A stretch of DNA of 64,000 nt, taken from the NCBI RefSeq assembly GCF_031844685.1, contig NZ_CP134605.1, forward strand, positions 4,771,001-4,835,000, in the 5' to 3' direction. The stretch is from Streptomyces sp. ITFR-21. GTDB taxonomy: Bacteria > Actinomycetota > Actinomycetes > Streptomycetales > Streptomycetaceae. Each line of letters opens with the position of its first letter. Within the stretch, counting starts at the first letter, position 1. Positions 8,013 through 16,570 of the stretch are shown here, one piece after another. Below the pieces are notes generated by a model. It made no database searches. It was not told the DNA's origin and worked only from the letters and a program-made list of their open reading frames with translations. The position numbers were made by a program, and so were the translations under genes.

Positions 8013-9889
8013 CCGCGCATCCCGACGCCCTGGTCGACGTGGCGGACCTGCGGATCGAGTTCCCCACCGGCGGCGGGCCGGTGCGGGCCGTGGACGGCCT
8101 GAGCTTCACGCTGGCCGCGGGCGGCGCGCTCGGCCTGGTCGGCGAGTCCGGATCCGGCAAGAGCGCCACCGCGTACGCGCTGCTCGGGCTGCACCGGGGG
8201 ACCGGGGCCCGGGTCGCCGGCACCGTACGGGTGGCCGGCACGGACCTGCGGACCGCGTCCGACGCGCAGGTGCGGCGGCTGCGGGGCGCGGTGGCCGCGA
8301 TGGTCTTCCAGGACCCGCTGTCCTCGCTCGACCCGTACTACGCCGTGGGCGACCAGATCGCCGAGGTCCACCGGGTGCACCACCGGGTGTCCCGGGCCGC
8401 CGCACGGGCCCGCGCGGTGCAGGTGCTGGACCGCGTCGGCATCCCCGACGCCCGGCGCCGGTCCCGTTCCCGCCCGCACGAGTTCAGCGGCGGCATGCGG
8501 CAACGCGTCCTGATCGCCATGGCGTTGGCGTGCGAGCCGCGGCTGCTGATCGCCGACGAGCCCACGACGGCGCTCGACGTCACCGTGCAGGCGCAGATCC
8601 TCGACCTGCTGCACGACCTGCGGGCCGAGACCGGGATGGGGCTGCTCCTGGTCACCCACGACCTCGGAGTGGTGGCCGGCAGCGTCGACGAACTCCTCGT
8701 CGTGCGGGGCGGGCGGGCGGTGGAGCGCGGCGCCGTCGCGGACGTGCTGCGCGCGCCCCGCGACCCCTACACCCGAGCCCTGCTGACCGCGGTGCCGCGG
8801 CTGCGCCCCGAACCCGCTCTGCCGTCCGCGGCGCGGTTGCGTTCTGAACCCGCTCTGCCGTCCGAAGCCCGGCCGCGCCCTGAACCCGGGCCGCGTCCTG
8901 AGCCCGCGGCGCTCCCCGGGACCGGGACTGGGGCCGGGACCGGGCCGGCCGGCGGCCCGCCGGAACCCGCCGTGCCGCGGCAGCCGGCCGCGGCGGCCAC
9001 CGCGGCCACCCCCGCGCCCACCGCGCGGCCCACCGCAGGGGATGCCGCACCGGACGCCGACGTGCTGCTCGAAGCCCGCGGCCTGCGGCGGGAGTTCGGA
9101 CGCGGGCGGGGCGCGTTCGCGGCCGTGGACGGGGTGTCGCTCGCCGTACGGGCGGGCGAGACGCTCGGGATCGTCGGGGAGAGCGGCAGCGGGAAGACCA
9201 CCCTCGGACGGATGCTGGTGCGGCTGCTGGACCCGACCGCGGGCGCGATCACCTACCGGGGACGGGAGATCGGCTCGCTGGGGGACAGGGCGCTGCGACC
9301 GCTGCGCCGCGAACTGCAGATGGTCTTCCAGGACCCCGTGTCGTCACTCAACCCGCGCCGCAGCATCGGCGAGTCGATCGCCGATCCGCTGCGGGCGGCC
9401 CGGGAGCTGGACGACAAGGCGGTGGTGCGCCGGGTGAAGGAGCTGCTGGAGCGGGTCGGGCTCGACCCGGCCGGGTACCACAGGTATCCGCACGAGTTCA
9501 GCGGCGGTCAGCGGCAACGGGTCGGCATCGCACGGGCGTTGGCCCCGGAACCGAGGCTGGTGGTCTGCGACGAGCCGGTGTCCGCACTGGACGTCACGAC
9601 GCAGGCGCAAGTCGTCGGCCTGCTCGCGGAGTTGCAGCGCGACCTCGGCCTGTCGCTGGTGTTCATCGCACACGACCTCGCCGTCGTCCGGCAGGTGAGC
9701 GACCGGGTCGCGGTGATGCGCGGCGGCCGGATCGTGGAGAGCGGCACCGTCGACGAGGTGTACGACGCGCCCCAGGACCCGTACACCAAGGGGCTGCTGG
9801 CGGCCGTGCCGGTGCTGGACCCGGTGGAGTCGGTGGCCCGCCGGGCGGACCGCAAAGCCCTGCGGAGCGCGATGACCACCGCGCCATAG
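8009..9889 (+). CDS. Fused dual ABC ATPase (DppD-DppF type)
   Basis: Encodes 626 aa with two complete nucleotide-binding domains in one chain. Domain 1 has Walker A GESGSGKS (about 46-53), signature FSGGMRQR (about 158) and Walker B LLIADEP; domain 2 has GESGSGKT (about 390), FSGGQRQR (about 497) and LVVCDEP. Each ends with the oligopeptide-ABC C-terminal extension. The joining linker (about 265-350) is Pro/Ala/Glu-rich with imperfect repeats around EPALPSxARxRxEP. It energises peptide or nickel-type uptake with the two upstream permeases. The start is the GTG overlapping the previous stop. Most genomes encode these as two genes, although fused forms are known. Confidence 0.94.
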   Translation: MTAHPDALVDVADLRIEFPTGGGPVRAVDGLSFTLAAGGALGLVGESGSGKSATAYALLGLHRGTGARVAGTVRVAGTDLRTASDAQVRRLRGAVAAMVFQDPLSSLDPYYAVGDQIAEVHRVHHRVSRAAARARAVQVLDRVGIPDARRRSRSRPHEFSGGMRQRVLIAMALACEPRLLIADEPTTALDVTVQAQILDLLHDLRAETGMGLLLVTHDLGVVAGSVDELLVVRGGRAVERGAVADVLRAPRDPYTRALLTAVPRLRPEPALPSAARLRSEPALPSEARPRPEPGPRPEPAALPGTGTGAGTGPAGGPPEPAVPRQPAAAATAATPAPTARPTAGDAAPDADVLLEARGLRREFGRGRGAFAAVDGVSLAVRAGETLGIVGESGSGKTTLGRMLVRLLDPTAGAITYRGREIGSLGDRALRPLRRELQMVFQDPVSSLNPRRSIGESIADPLRAARELDDKAVVRRVKELLERVGLDPAGYHRYPHEFSGGQRQRVGIARALAPEPRLVVCDEPVSALDVTTQAQVVGLLAELQRDLGLSLVFIAHDLAVVRQVSDRVAVMRGGRIVESGTVDEVYDAPQDPYTKGLLAAVPVLDPVESVARRADRKALRSAMTTAP

Positions 9890-10097
9890 GCGCATCAACG
9901 CCCGGCCGTGGGAGAAGTCACGTCGCTTCACCTCTTTTGGTGGTGCGGCGGACAACCGTCCGCCAGACCGCCCCCCTCCCGGCATAACGTCTTCGCGCCG
10001 GGACGAAGCGGCCGCCGCACGGCCCCCACGCCCGCGGCGCCCGCCCGAACCGGCGGCAGACCGACAGCGAGCCGGTACGGCGGGAGGAGGCGGACAC
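9890..10097. other. Intergenic region between ABC importer and glycosyltransferase cassette
   Basis: These 208 bases hold a short inverted repeat (GGCGGAC-AACC-GTCCGCC, about 9947-9964) that may end the transporter transcript, and a GGGAGGAGG ribosome site (from about 10082) for the glycosyltransferase. I see no clear -35/-10 pair. Confidence 0.4.
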
Positions 10098-11780
10098 GTG
10101 CGGATCGCGTTGCTCACCGAGGGTGGCTACCCGTATGCGCGAGGTGAGGAAGTCGCGTGGTGCGACCGGCTGGTGCGCGGCCTCGGACACCACGACGTCG
10201 ACGTGTACGCGTTGAGCCGGTCCTCCTGGACCGAGGCGGGCGGCCGGCTCGCACCGCCCCCGGAGGTGCGGCGGGTGCTGACCGAACGCCTCTGGGGCGA
10301 GCCGCCCGGCCCGGGGCGCACCCCGCCGCGGACGGCCCGCCGCGCCCGCCGGGCCACCTTCCGCTGGCACTACGCCGACCTGGCCGCCGCGCTGGCCGGG
10401 GGCCGCGCGCTCAGCGCCGCGGACCGGGCGGAGCGGTTCGCCGCCGGGCTCTACGGATTGGCCGAGGCCGCCGCGGAACACGGCGGGCTGGCCGGGCTGC
10501 TGCGCGGCGAGGACGCGCTCGCCGCACTGGAGAACGCCTGCCGGGCCACCGGTGTACGCCCGCTGCTCGGCGACATCGTGGTCACCGAACTGCGCACCGC
10601 CGCCGCGCTGTTGGAGCAGCAGCTGCGGCCGCTTTCGGCGCCCTGGTACGGGCCCGGCGAGCTGGGGGCCGCCGACCTGTGTCACGCGGCGTCCGGCGGT
10701 CCCGCCGCACTGCCGGGCCTGCTGGCCAAACGGTTCTGCGGCACCCCGCTGATCGTCTCCGAGCACACCGTCCGGGTCCGGTCCGCGCTGCTCGCCCACC
10801 GCGCCGCGGGACTCCCCCCGGCCGTACGGGCGCTGCTCGGCGACTACCACCGCCTGCTGGCCGCCGAGACCTACCGCCGGGCGGCCCTGACCACCGCCGG
10901 CTCCGGCCACGTACGGCGCTGGCAGGAGCGGTGCGGGGCGCCGCGCGGGCGGCTGCGCACGGTGTACCCCGGGATCGACGCCGCCCGGTTCGCCCACGCG
11001 GGCGAGGCGGCCGGAGCGCGGGCGGCGGCGCCCGCCGACCCCACCCTGGCCTGGGTCGGCCGGCCCGACCCGGCCAAGGACCTGGTCGCCCTCCTGTACG
11101 CCTTCCACGCGATACGCCGGGAGGAGCCGCGCGCCCGGCTGCGGATCTTCCATCCGCGCACCGCGGACGAACGGGCCGCCGGATACCTGCGCCACTGCCG
11201 GAACCTCGCCGCACAGCTCTTCCCCGACCGGGCGACCGGCCCGCACCCGGTCGGCGGGAGTCCGGTCAGCTTCGAGGAGATCGGTTCACCGGGCGCGCCC
11301 GGACCGGCGGAGGTGTACGCGGCGGGCGATGTCGTCGTGCTGTCCAGCGGCGCGGAGGGGTTCCCGCTCAGCCTCGTCGAGGCGATGCTCTGCGGGCGGC
11401 CGACGGTGTCCACGGACGTAGGCGCGGTCCGCGAGGTGCTCGGCGGCACCGGGCTGGTCGTGCCGCCGCGCGACCCCGGGGCACTCGCCGACGCTGCCCT
11501 CGAACTGCTGCGCGGTCCGGCCCGCGCCGCCCGGCTCGGCGCCGCCGCCCGCGAACGCGCGCTCGCCCTCTTCACCGCGAGCCGCTGCGTGGACGCCTTC
11601 CGCGAGAGCTACCGCGAAGTCGTCGCCCACCACCCGGTCCGCCGCGACCCGCTCCGGGGCACCGCCGGCGACCCCCGCCCGTCCACCGCCGCGTCCCTCC
11701 CGCCTGCCCCCCTCGCCCCCGCCCCGCCCCCGACCACCCGCGCCCCGGCCGCCGCGGCCCCCGGAGGATCACCCCGATGA
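10098..11780 (+). CDS. PelF-like glycosyltransferase (DUF3492 + GT4)
   Basis: Encodes 560 aa. The first residues, MRIALLTEGGYPYARG, followed by a long helical N-domain, match the DUF3492 module found at the front of PelF, the cytosolic glycosyltransferase that polymerises the GalNAc/GlcNAc Pel exopolysaccharide. PLIVSEHT, VYPGID and EGFPLSLVEAM (the EX7E motif of GT4) follow in the normal order, so the enzyme looks active with UDP-sugars. The last 45 residues are Pro/Ala-rich. GGGAGGAGG precedes the GTG start. It is the first gene of a tightly overlapping set with a membrane protein, an epimerase and a spherulin-4 protein. Confidence 0.9.
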   Translation: MRIALLTEGGYPYARGEEVAWCDRLVRGLGHHDVDVYALSRSSWTEAGGRLAPPPEVRRVLTERLWGEPPGPGRTPPRTARRARRATFRWHYADLAAALAGGRALSAADRAERFAAGLYGLAEAAAEHGGLAGLLRGEDALAALENACRATGVRPLLGDIVVTELRTAAALLEQQLRPLSAPWYGPGELGAADLCHAASGGPAALPGLLAKRFCGTPLIVSEHTVRVRSALLAHRAAGLPPAVRALLGDYHRLLAAETYRRAALTTAGSGHVRRWQERCGAPRGRLRTVYPGIDAARFAHAGEAAGARAAAPADPTLAWVGRPDPAKDLVALLYAFHAIRREEPRARLRIFHPRTADERAAGYLRHCRNLAAQLFPDRATGPHPVGGSPVSFEEIGSPGAPGPAEVYAAGDVVVLSSGAEGFPLSLVEAMLCGRPTVSTDVGAVREVLGGTGLVVPPRDPGALADAALELLRGPARAARLGAAARERALALFTASRCVDAFRESYREVVAHHPVRRDPLRGTAGDPRPSTAASLPPAPLAPAPPPTTRAPAAAAPGGSPR

Positions 11781-12961
11781 GCGCCACCGACCCCCCACCG
11801 CTCCCCCCTCCCGACGCCCCCACCGCTTCCGTCCCGCCCCTGTCCCCACCGGCTGCTCCCCCCGCCCCGAACGGTTCGGCGGGCTCGGATCCCGGACCCG
11901 TGCCGCGTCCGGTGGGGTCGTACGCCGCTGGTCCGGTGGGGTGGCGCCCGTCCGGCTCCCCGGCCCCCGGCGGACGGGCTCCCTGGACGCCGCCCGGCAC
12001 CGCCCCGCCCGCCGGTCAGCGGGGTGAGCCCGCGGGGACGCCGCGAGGGGACGGCGTGGCGCGGCGCCGGTCGGCCGATCCCGTGCGGAGCGTGATGCAC
12101 GGACACCGGGACGTTCTCGGCGGCGCCGTGGACGCCTGGGAGATCGCCGCCGGGCTGGAGGCGCGCGGGTTCACGGACACCGACGCGCGCCGGCTGCGGC
12201 ACCGCGATGTCTTCGGGCTCGCCGAGGAGATCCACGCCCGGCTGCCGCGGGCTGCGCGGGTGACCGACCGGAGCGCCGGCACCCTGGAGCGGCCTTGGCC
12301 CGCGGCCGGCACCGGCGGGCTGTACCTGCTGCCCGGCGTGTTGTGCGCGTCGGCCGCCGCGGCGCACCTGGCCCTGCCGGGCGCGGTACTCGCGGTGGCC
12401 ACCGCGTGGGCGATCCTGCGGCATACCGCACGCGGCCCCGGCGCCCTGGGCGCGGGCGGGCTGCTCGCCTTCGCGCTGTACGCGCCGGCGGAGGGCGCCA
12501 CCACCGCTTTCGCCGCCCTGCTGCTCAGCCTCGCCCCCGCCGCGTACAGCACCCACTGGTTCGCGGTGCGGGCCCGCGCCCAACTCGCCCCCAGCCACGG
12601 TCTGGCGGACTTCGCCGACGCGGTACGGCCCCGGCTCGCCGCCGCGCTGGCCGGTTACGGACTCGCGCTGTTCCTCCTGCTCACCGCGGCCGCCGCGGTC
12701 GCCGGGCCGGCCCCCGTCGCGGGTCCGCTCGCGCTCGGGCTGCTGCTCTTCACCGCCCGGCTGCTCGCCCTGCACGGCTGCGCGCGCGGCGCCGCCGCCG
12801 GGCTCGCCCGGACCTGCGCCGCCGAAGTCCTGACGCTCGGCGCGGCCCCGCTCCACCTCCACCTCGCCGGCGCCACCGCCGAAGCGCTGATCTGCTGCCC
12901 CGCCGCCCTCGCACTGGCCGTACAGGCGTTCCGGACACTGCCCCGCGCCTCGGCCCACTGA
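11777..12961 (+). CDS. Polytopic membrane protein of the exopolysaccharide cassette
   Basis: Encodes 394 aa. Residues 1-95 are extremely Pro-rich and disordered. A short soluble segment (about 98-155), containing AWEIAAGLEARGFTDTDARRL, precedes about seven or eight hydrophobic helices from about 175 to the end. It does not look like a full 12-helix PelG, yet it occupies the same position after the PelF-like gene, so it may be the export or scaffold partner. ATGA overlap with the glycosyltransferase shows translational coupling. I do not recognise a named family and the function is inferred from context only. Confidence 0.85.
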   Translation: MSATDPPPLPPPDAPTASVPPLSPPAAPPAPNGSAGSDPGPVPRPVGSYAAGPVGWRPSGSPAPGGRAPWTPPGTAPPAGQRGEPAGTPRGDGVARRRSADPVRSVMHGHRDVLGGAVDAWEIAAGLEARGFTDTDARRLRHRDVFGLAEEIHARLPRAARVTDRSAGTLERPWPAAGTGGLYLLPGVLCASAAAAHLALPGAVLAVATAWAILRHTARGPGALGAGGLLAFALYAPAEGATTAFAALLLSLAPAAYSTHWFAVRARAQLAPSHGLADFADAVRPRLAAALAGYGLALFLLLTAAAAVAGPAPVAGPLALGLLLFTARLLALHGCARGAAAGLARTCAAEVLTLGAAPLHLHLAGATAEALICCPAALALAVQAFRTLPRASAH

Positions 12962-12990
12962 CTTCCGTTCCACCGAACCAGGAGACCCTC

Positions 12991-13107
12991 GTGACCACTC
13001 ACCGACCACACCCCCACCTCCCTCCCCTTCTTCCTCTCCTCCCACCCCCGCCTCCGCGCCCCGCCCCAAGTCGGAGCCCGCGCGCCGGCAGGGGAGGCGC
13101 GCGATGA
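12991..13107 (+). CDS. Possible 38-residue His/Pro-rich small ORF
   Basis: A GTG start with CCAGGAG six bases upstream opens a 38-codon frame rich in Pro, His, Leu and Arg (VTTHRPHPHLPP...). Its TGA overlaps the ATG of the epimerase as ATGA, so translating it would carry ribosomes onto that gene. The composition is low-complexity and no family is recognised. It may be a coupling or leader ORF, or simply chance. Confidence 0.35.
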   Translation: MTTHRPHPHLPPLLPLLPPPPPRPAPSRSPRAGRGGAR

Positions 13108-14018
13108 GAGTGCTGTTGCTGGGAGCCGACGGATTCCTGGGCCGGCACGTCGCCGAACGGCTGCTGGCCGACCCGGCCGTACAGCTCACCGCGCTGGGAC
13201 GCAGCGACGAGTCCGACGTGCGGTTCGACCTGTCCACCGGCGCGCCGGGAGTGCTGGCCCGCTTCCTGGACGCCGTGCACCCCGGCGTACTGATCAACTG
13301 CGCCGGCGCCACCCGCGGCAACGCCCGGGATCTGACCCGGCAGAACACGGTGGCCGTGGCCACCGTCTGCGAGGCGCTGCGCCGCAGCTCGGTCGCCGCC
13401 CGCCTGGTGCAGGTGGGGTGCGCCTCGGAGTACGGGCCCTCGCCGGTCGGCTCGTCCACCGGTGAGGACGCGAGCCCGCGGCCCGGCGGCCCGTACGGCG
13501 TCAGTAAGCTCGCCGCCACCGAACTGGTCCTCGGCTCCGGCCTGGACGCGGTGGTGCTGCGCGTCTTCAGCCCGGTCGGTCCGGGCACCCCGACCGGCTC
13601 CCCGCTCGGCCGGATCGCCGAGGCGCTGCGGCGCGCCATGCAGAACGGCGACCCGGAGCTGAAACTCGGCGGCCTCCAGGTCCAGCGCGACTTCGTCGAC
13701 GCGCGGGACGTGGCCCGCGCGGTGCACGCCGCCTCGCTGTCCGCCGCGCAGGGTGTGGTGAACATCGGCAGCGGCCGGGCGGTACGGCTGCGGGACATGG
13801 CCGCGGCGCTCGCGCACGTCGCGGGGTACGAAGGTGTGCTGCACGAGGTGGACGAGCCCTCGCACGGCCCGGCCCAGCCGCCCCCGTACCCCGACGGCTG
13901 CGGACCCTGGCAGCAGGCGGACGTCAGGACCGCCCGCGACCGCCTCGGCTGGCGGCCCCGGATCGGCCTGGAGGAATCGCTGGCCGACGTCTGGATGGAG
14001 GCGGCATGCCGCGTCTGA
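13104..14018 (+). CDS. NAD-dependent epimerase/dehydratase (extended SDR)
   Basis: Encodes 304 aa. The N-terminal LLLGADGFLGRHVAE is the Rossmann dinucleotide site (GxxGFxG), and YGVSK (about residue 131) supplies the Tyr-Lys catalytic pair, with CASEYG before it and FSPVGPG after it as in sugar-nucleotide epimerases and dehydratases. It probably makes or interconverts an NDP-sugar such as UDP-GlcNAc/UDP-GalNAc for the upstream glycosyltransferase; the exact reaction cannot be read. AGGGGAGG precedes the ATG at 13104. The C-terminus overlaps the next gene by 13 bases. Confidence 0.9.
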   Translation: MRVLLLGADGFLGRHVAERLLADPAVQLTALGRSDESDVRFDLSTGAPGVLARFLDAVHPGVLINCAGATRGNARDLTRQNTVAVATVCEALRRSSVAARLVQVGCASEYGPSPVGSSTGEDASPRPGGPYGVSKLAATELVLGSGLDAVVLRVFSPVGPGTPTGSPLGRIAEALRRAMQNGDPELKLGGLQVQRDFVDARDVARAVHAASLSAAQGVVNIGSGRAVRLRDMAAALAHVAGYEGVLHEVDEPSHGPAQPPPYPDGCGPWQQADVRTARDRLGWRPRIGLEESLADVWMEAACRV

Positions 14019-15166
14019 CCCCCTCCCACCCCCCTGCGGTCCCGGCGGACCCTGTGGCCGCTGCGGGCGCCGAGCAGCACGGGCCCGGGGAGCACGCCGC
14101 GGACCGCCCCTCCGCCGGCGGTACGACCCGCAAGGGTGCCGTGCCGCCCGCTGAGGGCGCCGGGCCGGGCACCGGGACCCCTGTCCCGGCTGGCACGGGT
14201 GCCGCGTCGGGCGCCGGTCCGGGTAGGCCGGACGGCAAAGGCAAGGGCAAAGGCAAGGGCAAAGGTGCCGTGTCCGGTGTCGGTACGCCCGGCCGTCCGG
14301 ACCTGCCGCGGCGGCCCGTTCGGCAGCGCCGCCCCGATCGTACGGACGCCGGGGTGCCGGCGGCGGGCCGGATCGGCATCGGCGTGCCCGCCTTCGGGCA
14401 TCCGCTGGTCGCGCCCGCCGAGTGGGCCGAGCTGGCCCGGCCCGGGGCACCGCTGGACTGGGTGGCCTTCGACGTGGCCCGCGGCCCCGGCATCCGGGCC
14501 GATCCGCTGTGCGCCGAAGCCGGTGCCCGCGTCCGTGAGAACGGCGTCCCACTGCTCGGACTGCTGGACGCCGTCCACGGCACCCGGCCGTTCGGCGAGC
14601 TGGTCACCGACGCCTCGAACTACCTGGACTGGTACCGGGTGGACGGCTTCTACCTCGGCCGGGCCCCCACCCTGGGATCCGGAGCCGCCGCGTGCCTGCG
14701 GCTGGTGACGACGCTGCGGGCGCTGCTCGACAGCGGAGCGGACGGGAGCGGCGGGGCGGACCGGGGCGGCGCGGAGAAGCCGGACCGGGGAGGCGGCGCA
14801 GGCGCGGGAGGTTCGGCCCCGGCCCGCGGCCTGCCGCCGAATCCCGTCGTCCTGGCCCCCGGCTCCCACCCCAGCCCCGCCTACGCGGACTTCGCCGACC
14901 AGCTCGTCACCTTCGACGGCCCCTGGACCCGTTACCGCTGGTCGGAGGCGCCGCGGTGGACGGCCGCCCACCCGCCGTCCCGGTTCGCCCACCTCGTCCA
15001 CGGCCTGCCCGCCACCCACCTTGACACCGCGCTGCGGATCGCCCGCTGGCAGGGCGCCGGCACCGTGTGCCTGACCGACCGCACCGACCGGGAGGGTGTC
15101 GACCCCTGGGCCGGGCTGCCCGGCTACTGGCCCGACGCGGTCCGCAAGGTACGCCGCCAGGGGTAG
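14006..15166 (+). CDS. Spherulin-4/GH135-like protein, catalytic acids apparently lost
   Basis: Encodes 386 aa. Residues 1-115 are low-complexity, including a Gly-Lys repeat at 77-87. From about 120 it matches the spherulin-4 family: a strand ending FGHPLVAPAEW, FDVARGPG, LLGLLDAVHGTRPF, YLDWYRVDGFYLGR and VVLAPGSHPSPAYADFA. In fungal Sph3 (GH135), as I recall, an Asp-Glu pair after the WYxVDGIF strand and a later Glu are catalytic; here the pair reads Gly218-Arg219 and the later site reads FDGPW. No signal peptide is visible. A non-catalytic sugar-binding or regulatory role in the cassette is therefore more likely than hydrolysis. Confidence 0.82.
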   Translation: MPRLTPSHPPAVPADPVAAAGAEQHGPGEHAADRPSAGGTTRKGAVPPAEGAGPGTGTPVPAGTGAASGAGPGRPDGKGKGKGKGKGAVSGVGTPGRPDLPRRPVRQRRPDRTDAGVPAAGRIGIGVPAFGHPLVAPAEWAELARPGAPLDWVAFDVARGPGIRADPLCAEAGARVRENGVPLLGLLDAVHGTRPFGELVTDASNYLDWYRVDGFYLGRAPTLGSGAAACLRLVTTLRALLDSGADGSGGADRGGAEKPDRGGGAGAGGSAPARGLPPNPVVLAPGSHPSPAYADFADQLVTFDGPWTRYRWSEAPRWTAAHPPSRFAHLVHGLPATHLDTALRIARWQGAGTVCLTDRTDREGVDPWAGLPGYWPDAVRKVRRQG

Positions 15167-15246
15167 CCGCGCCGCCGGCGCCGGGGTGCGCCGGCGCCGA
15201 CCACCATGTGGCCGGAATCCGTCTCGGTCCTCGGACCAGGTGTCTT

Positions 15247-15272
15247 GGAATGAAGTAGGGCGTGGCAGTGTT
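15247..15272 (+). promoter_or_regulatory. Sigma-R (disulfide-stress) promoter of moeZ
   Basis: GGAAT (15247-15251), exactly 18 bases, then GTT (15270-15272) is a perfect match to the Streptomyces sigma-R consensus. It lies 85 bases upstream of moeZ on the same strand. Thiol-oxidative induction of moeZ would follow. Confidence 0.8.
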
Positions 15273-15356
15273 ACAGGGACAGCGTGCTCGGGTGATGGAC
15301 ATGCCCGTGCCCGCGTGTCCGTCTGATGACCGACCAACTGTATTGCTGAGGTCTCT

Positions 15357-16535
15357 GTGTCGCTGCCACCCCTGGTCGAGCCGGCCGCCGAGCTCACCGT
15401 TGACGAGGTCCGCAGGTATTCGCGCCACCTGATCATTCCCGACGTGGGCATGGACGGGCAGAAGCGGCTGAAGAACGCGAGGGTGCTGTGCGTCGGTGCC
15501 GGCGGCCTCGGCTCGCCCGCCCTGATGTACCTGGCCGCGGCCGGTGTCGGCACGCTCGGCATCGTCGAGTTCGACGAGGTCGACGAGTCCAACCTGCAGC
15601 GCCAGATCATCCACAGCCAGGCCGACGTCGGCCGTTCCAAGGCCGAGTCCGCCCGGGACACCGTGGTGGGCATCAACCCCTATGTGAACGTGATCCTGCA
15701 CGAAGAGCGGCTCGAAGCCGACAACGTGATGGAGATCTTCGCCCAGTACGACCTGATCGTCGACGGCACCGACAACTTCGCGACCCGCTACCTGGTCAAC
15801 GACGCCGCCGTGCTGCTGAACAAGCCGTACGTCTGGGGCTCGATCTACCGGTTCGACGGCCAGGCGTCGGTCTTCTGGTCCGAGCACGGGCCCTGCTACC
15901 GCTGCCTCTACCCGGAGCCCCCGCCCCCCGGTATGGTCCCCTCCTGCGCCGAGGGCGGCGTCCTCGGCGTGCTGTGCGCGTCGGTCGGCTCGGTCCAGGT
16001 CACCGAGGCCATCAAGCTGCTCACCGGCATCGGCGAGCCGCTGGTCGGCCGGCTGATGATCTACGACGCCCTGGAGATGCAGTACCGCCAGGTCAAGGTG
16101 CGCAAGGACCCCGACTGCGCGGTCTGCGGCACGAACCCCACGGTCACCGAGCTCATCGACTACGAGGCGTTCTGCGGCGTCGTCTCCGAGGAGGCCCAGG
16201 AGGCCGCGCTCGGCTCCACGATCACTCCCAAGCAGCTCAAGGAGTGGATCGACGACGACGAGAACATCGAGATCATCGACGTCCGTGAGCCGAACGAGTA
16301 CGAGATCGTGTCCATCCCGGGCGCCAAGCTCATCCCGAAGAACGAGTTCCTGATGGGCACCGCCCTCGAACACCTCCCGCAGGACCGGCGCATCGTGCTG
16401 CACTGCAAGACCGGTGTCCGCAGCGCGGAGGTCCTCGCCGTCCTGAAGTCCGCGGGCTTCGCCGACGCGGTCCACGTCGGCGGCGGCGTCATCGGCTGGG
16501 TCAACACGATTGAGCCCGACAAACCGGTCTACTAG
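15357..16535 (+). CDS. moeZ: Adenylyltransferase/sulfurtransferase MoeZ
   Basis: Encodes 392 aa. The N-terminal ThiF/E1 domain has the ATP loop VGAGGLGSP (about 43-51) and zinc-type Cys pairs CYRC and CAVC; the C-terminal rhodanese domain (about 295-392) has the active-site loop HCKTGVRS with the persulfide Cys near 349. It adenylates sulfur-carrier C-termini and transfers sulfur, serving molybdopterin (MoaD), thioamide/thiotemplate and cysteine carriers in actinomycetes. The start is the GTG at 15357, where homologues begin VSLPPLV. It is a single-gene transcript from the sigma-R promoter to the terminator at 16571-16607. Confidence 0.96.
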   Translation: MSLPPLVEPAAELTVDEVRRYSRHLIIPDVGMDGQKRLKNARVLCVGAGGLGSPALMYLAAAGVGTLGIVEFDEVDESNLQRQIIHSQADVGRSKAESARDTVVGINPYVNVILHEERLEADNVMEIFAQYDLIVDGTDNFATRYLVNDAAVLLNKPYVWGSIYRFDGQASVFWSEHGPCYRCLYPEPPPPGMVPSCAEGGVLGVLCASVGSVQVTEAIKLLTGIGEPLVGRLMIYDALEMQYRQVKVRKDPDCAVCGTNPTVTELIDYEAFCGVVSEEAQEAALGSTITPKQLKEWIDDDENIEIIDVREPNEYEIVSIPGAKLIPKNEFLMGTALEHLPQDRRIVLHCKTGVRSAEVLAVLKSAGFADAVHVGGGVIGWVNTIEPDKPVY

Positions 16536-16570
16536 CGGCCGCGTTCGTCCGCCAGGTCCCGCGCGTTCCG

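Noticed and set aside
11609..15676. A 1355-codon open frame on the minus strand
   Set aside because: It is antisense to the four exopolysaccharide genes; no recognisable motif.
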